64,000 nt of DNA from Streptomyces sp. AM 2-1-1 (GCF_029167645.1 NZ_CP119147.1:4606501-4670500); one strand, 5' to 3'. Shown: positions 35,308-43,672, counted from the stretch's first letter. A program made the numbers and translations. The notes: generated from the letters alone by a model not told the origin.

Positions 35308-36206
35308 CCGACAAGCCGAACCACCTGCCGGAACGGTTGGCGCTGCTCTCCGACCTCAACGCTGCCGCGTACCTCACCGAAGGCGTGCTCACCGGCAAGG
35401 AGAGCATCCCGGCGATAGCGCTGAACGAAGCCACCGAGCCGTTGACCCACGCGGACGGTGCCAGGGGCGAGTTGACTCCGGTGCGGGACCTCGTGGACGA
35501 CGCTCTGCACAAATTTGGAGGCGGGAAGCCGACGGCCGCGGATGCCTGGCTCGCCCCCCGGCTCCACGCGACTCTGAGGCTGACCCGCCGAGAGGCCGCC
35601 GATCGCAGGTTCTGGAACTACTTGGCCCTCGGTGTCGCTCCGGACTACGTGGTTTGGCGACACCTTCCCGAGTCCCAGGAAGGCAGGGTGTCGGCGGTTG
35701 CCGCTGCCCGATTCTGCGGACCGTTGTACACACAGGCGTTCGCCCGCTTGTGGTGGGCCGCAGAACTCTTCAGGGACGGTCCGGACTACGCGCCGGTGGA
35801 AACGGCCTGCTCCCACCAGGACGTACTCAACAGCGCTCTGCGACTCGACGTGATCGATCACAGACCAACAGCGCAGGCACTGCTGCGTTTGATCCGGCGG
35901 GGGACGGTGAAGACGGGACGAGAGATCAACGCCGTGGCGCAGGTGATCAACGCGTCCGCCGCGACGCTGATGTACGACGTCATAGCTCCGGACACGGCGC
36001 GGGACGGTCGACCCCTGGCGGAATGGATCGATGAGGCGGAAGGCGCGCCCGCGGTGCCCCGCAGGGCGTTGCCGGACGGTCCGAACGAGGAGAAGTCCCC
36101 CGACGCGGCCGTGGAAGTGCTTGCCGATCACTTCGCGGAACTGTTCGCCTTCGCACCCGTCCGAGGAAGGGAGACGAGCGAAGGCACGACCGATGCCGAG
36201 GGCTGA
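35304..36206 (+). CDS. Possible DUF6339-family protein, third gene of GHKL operon
   Basis: The 300-aa product starts at ATG 35304 with an ATGA overlap. It is mostly helical: RLALLSDLNAAAYLTEGVL, APRLHATLRLTRREAADRRFWNYLALGVAPDYVVWRH, FARLWWAAELFRDG, then TAQALLRLIRRGTVKTGREINAVAQVINASA. The RRFWNYLAL...YVVWR pattern resembles DUF6339 proteins as I remember them, which occur in defence gene neighbourhoods; the match is from memory and needs a profile search. No catalytic motif is visible. It ends 12 bp before the convergent methyltransferase gene. Confidence 0.7.
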   Translation: MTDKPNHLPERLALLSDLNAAAYLTEGVLTGKESIPAIALNEATEPLTHADGARGELTPVRDLVDDALHKFGGGKPTAADAWLAPRLHATLRLTRREAADRRFWNYLALGVAPDYVVWRHLPESQEGRVSAVAAARFCGPLYTQAFARLWWAAELFRDGPDYAPVETACSHQDVLNSALRLDVIDHRPTAQALLRLIRRGTVKTGREINAVAQVINASAATLMYDVIAPDTARDGRPLAEWIDEAEGAPAVPRRALPDGPNEEKSPDAAVEVLADHFAELFAFAPVRGRETSEGTTDAEG

Positions 36207-36218
36207 GACCCTCGGCGC

Positions 36219-37451
36219 TCAGTCGTCCGCCGCGTCCTCATCCGACGTGGACGTGGGCGGGCGCCACCTCGCCAGCGCTTCGAGCCATTGCTTCTCGGGA
36301 GCGTCGCGGAACAGGGCCTCGCTCAGGATGTGGAGCGAAAGTCGGGGCGGGATGGCATTGCCGATCTGCTGTGCGATGTCGGTCGAGCGCCATGGGTAGG
36401 CCGCGGGGAACGACTGGAGAAGGCCCGCTTCCTCGAAGGACAGGCGGTCGAGCTCCTCGCCGTCCTTCCAGTCGCCGGATTCCGTCTCCTTCAATCGGAA
36501 GAGTCGGTTACGCCGTACCTTGCCCGTCACCGTCGCAGCGGGCTCGGACGAGGTACGCCGGCCCCGGTCCTTCGGGTCGCCGCCCGAGCCGTAGTTGGAG
36601 ACCATCACGAAGGACTCGGGCCGCCTCTCCCCCAGGGCGTCGCCCATGGAGACCCAGGGCAGTACCGCCGTTTCCTCCGCGACCTCGAACGCCTGTTGAC
36701 CCAGCCGGTCGTCCGAGGGAACCGGTGCGGGCAACCTGTCCGCACCCTTCCGGTACCGCTGATGGGTGGCCTTCGGGAAGCGGACCTTCCTGCGCGTGTT
36801 CCTCGGGTCCCACTGGGCGATCAGTACCGCTCGCCGGCGCGCCTGCGGCACTCCGAAGTCCTCGGAGTGCAGTACGTGGGCCTCCGCGGCGTATCCGGTC
36901 CGCCTGAGCAGCTCCACGTAGTGCTTCCACACCGGCAGGACCGTCGGTACCTGCTCCAGCACGATCACTTCGTAGGGCTTGCGCCGGCGGAGCTTGGCTT
37001 CCATGATCCAGCGCAGTGGCTGAAGGACCAGACCGGTGCGGTCGTCGGACATGGAATCCGTCTCCCTCCTCACCGCCTGCCACGCGCTGTCGAACGAGGT
37101 CCAGGTGGTGTGGTCGACCAGGCACGATGCCAGCCGTTTCACGTCCTCCAATGCCTTGTGGCCTTCGCGGTTCCCGGCAACGGAGAACGACTGGCACGGC
37201 GGACCGCCGGTGAGGACGTTCGCGTCCACGACTTCGGGATCGCACGGGCCGAGCGCGGCGACGTCCTTCTCGGCGGTGGTCAGCAGCCCGGCGGCGCGTC
37301 GGGTCGCACGCGTCGGATCGTCCCATTCGACACCGATGCTCTCCACCTCGTCCATGATCGTCGCTGCGATGTCGAGACCGCCCGGACCTGCGAAGAGGTC
37401 CACGATCTTGAATCGGGCAGCAGAAAGCGACGGATGAGGGGGGTGGGTCAT
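36219..37451 (-). CDS. DNA (cytosine-5) methyltransferase, catalytically complete
   Basis: The 410-aa m5C methyltransferase has motif I VDLFAGPGGLD (18-27), motif IV TGGPPCQSFSVAGNR with catalytic Cys86, motif VI LEQVPTV, motif VIII QARRRAVLI, and motifs IX/X ending LLQSFPAAYPW and QQIGNAIPPRLS. The target-recognition region lies between about 230 and 330. It may fill the DrmMII role of class 2 DISARM (cytosine methylation of self DNA). ATG 37451 lacks an SD but has TACACT 8 nt upstream, which suggests a leaderless mRNA with its own promoter. Confidence 0.93.
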   Translation of the reverse strand: MTHPPHPSLSAARFKIVDLFAGPGGLDIAATIMDEVESIGVEWDDPTRATRRAAGLLTTAEKDVAALGPCDPEVVDANVLTGGPPCQSFSVAGNREGHKALEDVKRLASCLVDHTTWTSFDSAWQAVRRETDSMSDDRTGLVLQPLRWIMEAKLRRRKPYEVIVLEQVPTVLPVWKHYVELLRRTGYAAEAHVLHSEDFGVPQARRRAVLIAQWDPRNTRRKVRFPKATHQRYRKGADRLPAPVPSDDRLGQQAFEVAEETAVLPWVSMGDALGERRPESFVMVSNYGSGGDPKDRGRRTSSEPAATVTGKVRRNRLFRLKETESGDWKDGEELDRLSFEEAGLLQSFPAAYPWRSTDIAQQIGNAIPPRLSLHILSEALFRDAPEKQWLEALARWRPPTSTSDEDAADD

Positions 37452-37517
37452 GGTGTGCAAGTGTAGCCGGCGCACGGGGGGCGCCGGACCGTTACCGACG
37501 CCCTCGGGCCGAGACGA

Positions 37518-38471
37518 TCAGGGGGCCAGAGCCGTGGCGATGGCCCTTCCGAGCGCAGCCCCGACCGGGGGCGGGGACGCGTGGCCGATCTGCCGGTAAT
37601 GGGCGGTCTTCCTACCGGCGAAACGCCACTCCTCCGGGAACGCCTGGAGAACCGCTGTCTGCGCGACGGTCAGCTTGACCAGGGCCGTGGGGCTGTCGTC
37701 GGGGCCGGGCACCTCGTCCGCCAGCGCGCCGCCGTTCACCCCCATGCGTTCCCACGCCTTCTTGGTGCCGGTGGGCCCCAGGTCGGCGCCTCCCCGGTTC
37801 TCCGATCCGCCGACCAACGTCGGGGCGACGGCCATCGCGTCGGCGGCCCACGCGTCCGCGCCGGGCCAACCCCGGGACCTCATGGACCGGGCGAGTGCCC
37901 GACCGACGGACACATGGGACCGCACGGTCGGTGCCGGCGGCACGAAACGGTCGAAGTACCGCTCCTTCAGAGCGACCATGACCCCCTGCTTGCGGTCCTG
38001 CGGCACGCCGAAGTCGGCGGCGTTCACCACGAACCAGGTCAGTCGGTATCCGAGGTGTTCGAGCTCCTTGTGGGCGAACTCCCGCGTCGCGCGGAGGTCG
38101 GGTGAGTCCACCAGTCCCGGCACGTTCTCGACGAGTACGGCGCGCGGCTGGATCGAGTGGGCGAGCAGGACCGCCGCCTCCAGCAGGCGGATCTCCTCGA
38201 CGCTCTCCGGCCGCACGGTGGTGGCGTTCGACTTCACCCGCGGGAGTCCTGCTGCCAGCAGGTCCACGTCGTACGTCTCACGGTGCTCGACCGGGTCGAA
38301 GTCCAGCAAATCCATCTCCAGGACCTGCCACGACGGACGATTCAGGCGAAGTGTTTCGCAGGCGACGGGATTCCGGTCCAGGAGCAGGACCGGATCGAAG
38401 CCCGCTCCCTCCAGGCCCAGCGCCAACCCGCCTGCTCCCGCGCACACTTCGACGGAACGCAACGCACCCAC
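37518..38471 (-). CDS. DNA (cytosine-5) methyltransferase homologue lacking the catalytic Cys
   Basis: The 317-aa product has the m5C methyltransferase fold: motif I VEVCAGAGGLALGLEGAG, motif VI AVLVENVPGLV, motif VIII PQDRKQGVMVAL, motif X YRQIGHASPPPVGAALG. Motif IV, normally G-x-PC, reads DLLAAGLPRVKSNATT, with Arg78 in place of the nucleophile; I confirmed this on the nucleotide sequence (CTCCCGCGG). It is therefore unlikely to methylate by itself. It could be a DNA-binding or regulatory partner of the active enzyme next door. GTG 38471 has GGGGTGG upstream and lies 25 bp after vsr, so the two are probably co-transcribed. Confidence 0.85.
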   Translation of the reverse strand: MGALRSVEVCAGAGGLALGLEGAGFDPVLLLDRNPVACETLRLNRPSWQVLEMDLLDFDPVEHRETYDVDLLAAGLPRVKSNATTVRPESVEEIRLLEAAVLLAHSIQPRAVLVENVPGLVDSPDLRATREFAHKELEHLGYRLTWFVVNAADFGVPQDRKQGVMVALKERYFDRFVPPAPTVRSHVSVGRALARSMRSRGWPGADAWAADAMAVAPTLVGGSENRGGADLGPTGTKKAWERMGVNGGALADEVPGPDDSPTALVKLTVAQTAVLQAFPEEWRFAGRKTAHYRQIGHASPPPVGAALGRAIATALAP

Positions 38472-38496
38472 AGGTCCCCACCCCTTGCTCTCGTGC

Positions 38497-38919
38497 TCAT
38501 CGTCGTCGTTCCCGCTCGACCGTCGCCGCTATCCGCTCGGCCATCGCCTCGGGGCTCTCGTGGGTCCAGAATCGGAGCACCGTCCAGCCCTCTCCGGTGA
38601 GGCACGCGGTCGTTTCCAGATCCCTCGCGACGTTCCGGGCGAGTTTCTCCCGCCACCATGCGGCGTTCGCCTTGGGCCGGGTGGCGTGCACGGGGCACCC
38701 GTGCCAGAAGCAGCCGTCGATCAGCACCGCCACTTTGACCCGGGTGAACGCGATGTCCACCGTTCTGCGTCGCATGGTGGGTACGGGCCAGTTCACCCGG
38801 TACCGCAGACCGGCGGCGTGCAGGAGCCTGCGCACCGCCAGTTCGGGAGCCGTGTCACGGCTCGCCTGGCGGCTCATGCGCGCCGATACGGCGACGGACG
38901 AGGGAACCACGACGTTCAT
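38497..38919 (-). CDS. vsr: Very short patch repair (Vsr) endonuclease
   Basis: The 140-aa protein has the Vsr pattern: MSRQASRDTAPELAVRRLLHAAGLRYRV, then TVDIAFTRVKVAVLIDGCFWHGCP and TRPKANAAWWREKLARNVARD. The catalytic Asp (VDIAF), the FWH intercalating/catalytic segment and the metal-site cysteines/histidines are present in the actinobacterial form. In E. coli, Vsr nicks T:G mismatches produced by deamination at Dcm sites and interacts with MutL. ATG 38919 has GGAG about 10 nt upstream; ATG 38928 is an alternative. It is the only recognisable nuclease in the island. Confidence 0.9.
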   Translation of the reverse strand: MNVVVPSSVAVSARMSRQASRDTAPELAVRRLLHAAGLRYRVNWPVPTMRRRTVDIAFTRVKVAVLIDGCFWHGCPVHATRPKANAAWWREKLARNVARDLETTACLTGEGWTVLRFWTHESPEAMAERIAATVERERRR

Positions 38920-39028
38920 CGATGCCATTCTCCTACGTTCCGGAAACAGCGTGGCCGGTTTGGTGATACTCGTGACCGGGCTGTGGGCGTTTTGTGTCTC
39001 TACGCGTTCCGAGCCGTTCACGACGGAA

Positions 39029-39061
39029 AGCGCGGCCCGCCCCGCCGGGGCCGACCGCGCT
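39029..39061. terminator. Hairpin at right edge of defence island
   Basis: AGCGCGG (39029-39035) pairs with CCGCGCT (39055-39061), with a nested GGCC/GGCC element. It lies just beyond the stop of the SEC-C gene on the minus strand. Confidence 0.5.
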
Positions 39062-39087
39062 GGTGTGTCCGATGAGACGACTGACCT

Positions 39088-40095
39088 CTACGACGCCCCG
39101 TGACACTCCCCGTACGCGTCCCCCGACCCGCACCAGCACCCAGCGGTGCGGGACGGGGGCCAGGGGAGGGCTCGGCCTCGGGCGGCGAGGGTGGTGGCGT
39201 AGAGGGGGAGGAGGTCGGGGTCGGCGGGGGAGGTGGCCTCGGAGGCGGCGAAGGCCTCGTAGGAGGGGATGGTGCCGGTGACGATGCCGAGGTTGGGGGT
39301 GCCGGCGGCCCGGAGGTCGCGCAGGGCGGTCTCCACGGCGGTCAGGTGGCCGGTGTGCGTGGGGTACTCGGTGGCCAGGTCCGGGTAGGCGGCGAGCAGT
39401 TCGGAGAGCTCGGCCGCGGGCCAGTGCAGGACGGCGACCGGGAAGGGCCGGGAGAGGGCCAGGCGGTAGACGCCGAGTTCGGCGCGGAGGCGGGTGATCT
39501 CCGCTTTCAGCTCGTTCGGGTCCGAGGAGCCGAGGGACCAGAGGCGCTTGGGGTCGTGGAGTTCGTCGAGCGGGACGTCGGCCGTGTGCAGGGAGTCGGC
39601 GAGGCGGTCCCAGTCGTCGTGGTCCGCGCCGCGCAGCCGACGGACGCGGTGGCGGCCGGTGAGCAGGGCGTGTGTGGCGTACGGGACGTCCTCGTCCGGC
39701 GTCAGCAGCAGCGTCAGCGCCTGGGAGAAGACGTCGTGGGCGGCGTCCAGTTCGTCGTGCGCTTCCAGCGTCTCGGCGGCGATCGTCCACGGGCCCGCCG
39801 TGCGGGGGGCCGAGACGCGCAGGCCGTCGAGGATCGCGCGGGCCTCGGCCTCGTGGCCGTACTCCCAGAGGTTGGCGGCCTTGAGGGCCTTCACCAGGTG
39901 GGGGTCTTCGGGGTTGCCGCCGTCCGCGGTGAGCAGGTCGTCGTAGAGGGTCGCGGCGCGGGCGCGCTCGCCGGCGAGTTCCAGATGGGCCGCGGCCTGG
40001 AGGAGCAGCGGCTCGCGGTCCTCCGGGTAGCGCGCCGCGGTGCGCAGCAGTCGCTCGGCTTCGGTGATGTGCTCGGCAGGCGTGTCGGGGCGCAT
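39088..40095 (-). CDS. SEC-C motif (zinc-binding) protein with TPR-like repeats
   Basis: The 335-aa product ends with a SEC-C motif (CWCGSGDAYGECHGAS), the zinc-binding module first seen in SecA. The N-terminal 170 residues are helical repeats of TPR type (EAERLLRTAARYPEDREPLLLQAAAHLELAGERARAATLYDDLL, then a second set at about 80-130). It looks like a complete gene of a family common in Streptomyces and unlinked to defence. ATG 40095 or GTG 40104 is the start. The function is unknown. Confidence 0.85.
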   Translation of the reverse strand: MRPDTPAEHITEAERLLRTAARYPEDREPLLLQAAAHLELAGERARAATLYDDLLTADGGNPEDPHLVKALKAANLWEYGHEAEARAILDGLRVSAPRTAGPWTIAAETLEAHDELDAAHDVFSQALTLLLTPDEDVPYATHALLTGRHRVRRLRGADHDDWDRLADSLHTADVPLDELHDPKRLWSLGSSDPNELKAEITRLRAELGVYRLALSRPFPVAVLHWPAAELSELLAAYPDLATEYPTHTGHLTAVETALRDLRAAGTPNLGIVTGTIPSYEAFAASEATSPADPDLLPLYATTLAARGRALPWPPSRTAGCWCGSGDAYGECHGAS

Positions 40096-40248
40096 GTCCC
40101 ACACGGTACTGCGGGGAGCCGGGCCCGCGGGAGCGACCGGCGAAGGGGGTGGGGTGCGTCAGCACACAGGGGCCGAGGGCCGCCGGCCAACCCCGGACGC
40201 GCCGTGCAGCCCCCGGACGCGGGGCCGGACGGCGTTACAGTCCCTGAC

Positions 40249-40437
40249 GTGCTGAGAAGACGTCCGCAGGTGCTGTGGTTGCTGGTCCCGTACGTGCTCT
40301 ACCTCGGAGCCCTGCCGTGGGTGAACCGGGTGGAGCCCGTCGTGTTCGGGCTGCCGTTCCTCTTCGTCTGGATGCTCGGTGCGACCGTGCTGACGCCCGT
40401 CGCCGTCTGGCTGACCCGGCGGGGGGACCGCCGGTGA
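40249..40437 (+). CDS. DUF3311 small membrane protein, symporter partner
   Basis: The 62-aa product starts at GTG 40249 and has two membrane helices (WLLVPYVLYLGALPWV and VVFGLPFLFVWMLGATVL), the DUF3311 pattern. It overlaps the following symporter gene by 4 nt (GTGA). The pairing of DUF3311 with a sodium:solute symporter is widespread in actinobacteria and suggests an accessory subunit. Confidence 0.88.
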   Translation: MLRRRPQVLWLLVPYVLYLGALPWVNRVEPVVFGLPFLFVWMLGATVLTPVAVWLTRRGDRR

Positions 40438-41939
40438 ACGCCGTCGTCGCCACCTCCGTCTTCGCCGGCTTCATGGTGCTCACCGTCGCGCTCGGCCTGC
40501 TCGCGCTGCGCGGGCGGGGCGGCGGAGGAGGCGGGCTCGCGGAGTGGTCGGTGGGCGGGCGGAGCCTGGGAGCCGTCTTCATCTGGGTGCTGATGGCGGG
40601 CGAGGGCTACACCAGTTTCAGCTACCTCGGCGCCGCGGGCTGGGGGTACAACTACGGCGCACCGGTGCTGTACGTCATCGCGTACATGTCCTGCGGGTAC
40701 GCCCTCGGGTACCTGGTCGGCCCCACCCTGTGGGGGTACGCGCGCCGGCACGGCCTCGTCGGGATCACCGACATGGTCGCGCACCGCTTCCGGCGGCCCT
40801 GGCTCGGCGCGGTCGTCGCCGTCCTCGCCACCGTCTTCCTGCTGCCGTACATCCAGCTCCAGATCACCGGCATGGGCGTGGTCGTCTCGACGATCTCGTA
40901 CGGGGCGATCAGTCTGAACTGGGCCTACTTCGTCGCCTTCGCCGTCACCACCGGTTTCGTGGTGGTCAGCGGGCTGCGCGGCAGCGCCTGGGTGTCGGTG
41001 CTGAAGGACGTGATGGTCATCGGGACCCTCGGGTTCCTCGCGTTCTACGTACCGGTCCACTACTTCGACGGGTACGGCCCCTTCCTGGACCGGATCGTCA
41101 GCGAGAAGAGCGAGTGGCTGACGTTCCCCGGCCACGGCGACAGCGGGCTCGGCGAGGCGTGGTTCATCAGTACGTCCTTCCTCAACTCGCTCACCGTGGT
41201 GATCTTCCCGACCACCGTCGCCGGTTACCTCGGCGCGCGGAACGCCGACGTCCTGCGGCGCAACGCCATGTGGCTGCCCGCCTACAACGTCCTCCTCTTC
41301 GTCCCCATGCTCCTCGGCATGGCCGCCCTCTTCGTCGTACCGGGACTGGTCGGGGCGGACTCCAACCTCGCGCTCTTCGAGCTCGTCACCGACTCGCTGC
41401 CCGCCTGGGCGGTCGGCGTCGTCGGGGTCGCCGCCGCTCTCTCCTCGATCGTGCCCATGGCCGTCTTCATGCTGGTCATCGGCACGATGTGGGGGCGCAG
41501 CGTCCTCTCGCTCGTGCCCCGCTGGCGGCAGCGGCAGAAGGGCGCGGCGCAGATCGTGGTCGTGGTGGCCGGCGGGCTCGCGCTGCTCCTCACCTACCTC
41601 GCGCCCAACACTCTCGTGCGGCTCTCGCTCATCTCGTACGAGGGGATGGCGCAGCTCCTCCCGATGGTGCTGCTGGCGCTGGTGTGGCGGCGGCTCACCT
41701 TCGCCGGGGCGTTCAGCGGGCTGGCGGTGGGGGTGAGCGTGGTCTGTGTGCTCGTCTTCCGCGGCGACGACCCGGTGTGGGGCGTCAACGCCGGGCTCGT
41801 CGCGCTCGCGGCCAACCTGGTGGTGGCGCTGGCGGTGACGTACGCCGGACCGCGCGACCGGGACGAGCGGCCGGACGACGAGGTGCTCGCCCGCGATGAG
41901 ATCGAGCCGCCGACCGGGACGGCCGCCGCCACCGTGTGA
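40434..41939 (+). CDS. Sodium:solute symporter family permease
   Basis: The 501-aa protein has about thirteen membrane helices and the SSS-family pattern: GGRSLGAVFIWVLMAGEGYTSFSYLGAAGWGYNYG near the N-terminus, GITDMVAHRF, and FPTTVAGYLGARNADVLRRNAMWLPAYN in the core. Substrates of close families are monocarboxylates, proline or pantothenate; the MctC/MctP-like layout with DUF3311 favours an organic acid, but this is not proven. GTG 40434 overlaps DUF3311. Confidence 0.9.
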   Translation: MNAVVATSVFAGFMVLTVALGLLALRGRGGGGGGLAEWSVGGRSLGAVFIWVLMAGEGYTSFSYLGAAGWGYNYGAPVLYVIAYMSCGYALGYLVGPTLWGYARRHGLVGITDMVAHRFRRPWLGAVVAVLATVFLLPYIQLQITGMGVVVSTISYGAISLNWAYFVAFAVTTGFVVVSGLRGSAWVSVLKDVMVIGTLGFLAFYVPVHYFDGYGPFLDRIVSEKSEWLTFPGHGDSGLGEAWFISTSFLNSLTVVIFPTTVAGYLGARNADVLRRNAMWLPAYNVLLFVPMLLGMAALFVVPGLVGADSNLALFELVTDSLPAWAVGVVGVAAALSSIVPMAVFMLVIGTMWGRSVLSLVPRWRQRQKGAAQIVVVVAGGLALLLTYLAPNTLVRLSLISYEGMAQLLPMVLLALVWRRLTFAGAFSGLAVGVSVVCVLVFRGDDPVWGVNAGLVALAANLVVALAVTYAGPRDRDERPDDEVLARDEIEPPTGTAAATV

Positions 41940-42081
41940 GGGACGGCGGGTGCGCTTGCGGGCAGCCGGTGTGATCCGGGTCATCGTGTATAACGGCTGG
42001 AGAGAACCGCCCCCGGAGAGCGGCCCGCGACGAGCGGGCCGGCGACCCGGCCGGTGCGAGCGGCGAGCAGGAGAGGGAGCC

Positions 42082-42432
42082 ATGAGCGACACGCGTACGC
42101 ACGTGTACACCGGCCACCTCCGCGGCTCCTTCGCGCGGCTGCTCCGGCCCGCGGGACTGCTGCTCCTCTTCGTCGCGGAGATCCTCCTCGCCGAGGGCGG
42201 CAGCCTCTCCGCCGCCGTCGCGCTCGCCGCCACCGCCGCGGCCGGCTCCGCACTCCTCGTCTGCTCGGTGATCAGCGCGCGCTGTGCCGCACCCGTTCCC
42301 CGGACGCGGGTCCGCACCGCGCTCAGGGACCGTGAACACCGCACCGCGTTCCTGCCCCAGCGCGATCCCGATGCCAGGGGACGCACACGTCCTCGCGCAC
42401 CCGGGCGGCCCGTGCTGACGGCCGCCGCGTAG
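42082..42432 (+). CDS. DUF6412-like small membrane protein
   Basis: The 116-aa product from ATG 42082 (SD GGAGAGGGAGC) has two hydrophobic helices (LLRPAGLLLLFVAEILLAEGG and VALAATAAAGSALLVCSVISA) and a basic, disordered C-terminus with RDREHRTAFLPQRDPDARGRTRPRAPG. It precedes the YidC paralogue, an arrangement I recall from other streptomycetes. It is a possible accessory to that insertase. Confidence 0.75.
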   Translation: MSDTRTHVYTGHLRGSFARLLRPAGLLLLFVAEILLAEGGSLSAAVALAATAAAGSALLVCSVISARCAAPVPRTRVRTALRDREHRTAFLPQRDPDARGRTRPRAPGRPVLTAAA

Positions 42433-42688
42433 GGCTGCACCGCCCACCGCACCTGATCCGCCGGACACCGCCCGGGGCACCCGTCCCCGGGTGGCCCTCC
42501 CGCCGGTCCCGCCGGGACCCGTACGACAGTCCGCGCGCTGCCTCCGTCGCCGCCTCCGCGCTCACACCCGCGCACGTTCCGCGCCCTCGCACGCCCGCAG
42601 CCGGCTGCTCCGTGCCCGCCCCCGGGCCCCCGCGACGCGCGGCGCTCCGTACGTCACCGGCACGACGAGACCCTTCGGAGGGCTCCCC

Positions 42689-43459
42689 ATGTCCGCGTTC
42701 ATGTCCGCTTTCGCGAGTCTGGTCGGCGCATTCGCCGACCTGCTCCACCCGCTGTTCCAGTCCGCGTCCGCGGCTGCGGCGATCGTCCTCTTCACCGCGC
42801 TGGTGAGGTTGGCCGTGCACCCCCTGTCGCGGGCTTCCGCACGTGGCCAGAAGGCCCGTACCCGCCTCCAGCCGCAGATCGCCGCGTTGCGCGAGAAGCA
42901 CGGCAAGAACCCCGAGCGCATGCGGAAGGCGCTGATGGAACTGCACAAGGAGGAGCAGGTCTCGCCGCTCTCCGGGTGCCTGCCGAGCCTCTTCCAGATG
43001 CCCGCCTTCTTCCTGCTCTACCACCTCTTCTCCAGCGCGCGGATCGGCGGCGAGCCCAACGAACTCCTCGGCCACCAGCTCTTCGGGGCGCCCCTGGGCG
43101 AGCGCTGGCACCACGCCCTCGCCGACGGCGGGTTCTTCGGCGGTCAGGGGCTGGTCTACCTCGGTCTCTTCGCGGTCGTCGCGGTCGTGGCCGCCTTCAA
43201 CTACCGGCGTACGAAGCGCCAGATGGCCCTCAACCCGGTGACACCCGCCACCGGCCCGGACGGACAGCCGGTCCCCGGCATGGGGGCGATGACGAAGATC
43301 ATGCCGCTGATGTCCTTCTTCACCCTCTTCACCGTGGCCGTGGTGCCGCTCGCCGCAGCGCTGTACGTGGTCACCAGCACGACGTGGACCGCGATCGAAA
43401 GGGCCTGCCTCTACCGCGACGCCCCGGCCGCCGGAGCGGCGCCGGCCCCCGCCGCCTGA
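42689..43459 (+). CDS. yidC: YidC/Oxa1 family membrane protein insertase (paralogue)
   Basis: The 256-aa product is an Oxa1-type insertase: TALVRLAVHPLSRASARGQKARTRLQPQIAALREKH (amphipathic loop after helix 1 with the conserved positive charge), SPLSGCLPSLFQMPAFFLLYHLF, and a late helix MSFFTLFTVAVVPLAAALYVVTSTTW. It lies outside the rnpA-yidC-jag region near oriC, so it is probably a second copy. ATG 42689 has GGAGGG upstream. Confidence 0.9.
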   Translation: MSAFMSAFASLVGAFADLLHPLFQSASAAAAIVLFTALVRLAVHPLSRASARGQKARTRLQPQIAALREKHGKNPERMRKALMELHKEEQVSPLSGCLPSLFQMPAFFLLYHLFSSARIGGEPNELLGHQLFGAPLGERWHHALADGGFFGGQGLVYLGLFAVVAVVAAFNYRRTKRQMALNPVTPATGPDGQPVPGMGAMTKIMPLMSFFTLFTVAVVPLAAALYVVTSTTWTAIERACLYRDAPAAGAAPAPAA

Positions 43460-43672
43460 CGCCCGTAGGCCGCCGGTCCGACGCCGGCAGAAGCCTTCCG
43501 CCCGGATTCCCCGCGGTCCGGGGAGTCCGGAGGCTGAACGCGTCTTGCCAAGTGGTCCGACGTCTTGCAGGCTGAACAGGTTTCAGCGGGCTGTACGGGG
43601 AGGCGGTTGCCGGCGGTCGCCGGTCGCCCCCCGTCGGGCCGGCATCCGTCTCTACCCAGGGGAGTGGCACCC

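Noticed and set aside
19425..39021. BREX, Zorya, Wadjet, CRISPR or a classical Type I restriction locus
   Set aside because: No PglZ, BrxC, HsdR/M/S, ZorA/B, JetABCD or Cas motifs and no repeat-spacer array are visible. The DUF1998/DrmA pair points to DISARM relatives.
40299..42575. Long minus-strand frame across the symporter gene
   Set aside because: Antisense shadow of a clear membrane transporter; the product is His/Arg/Asp-rich and shows no domain.
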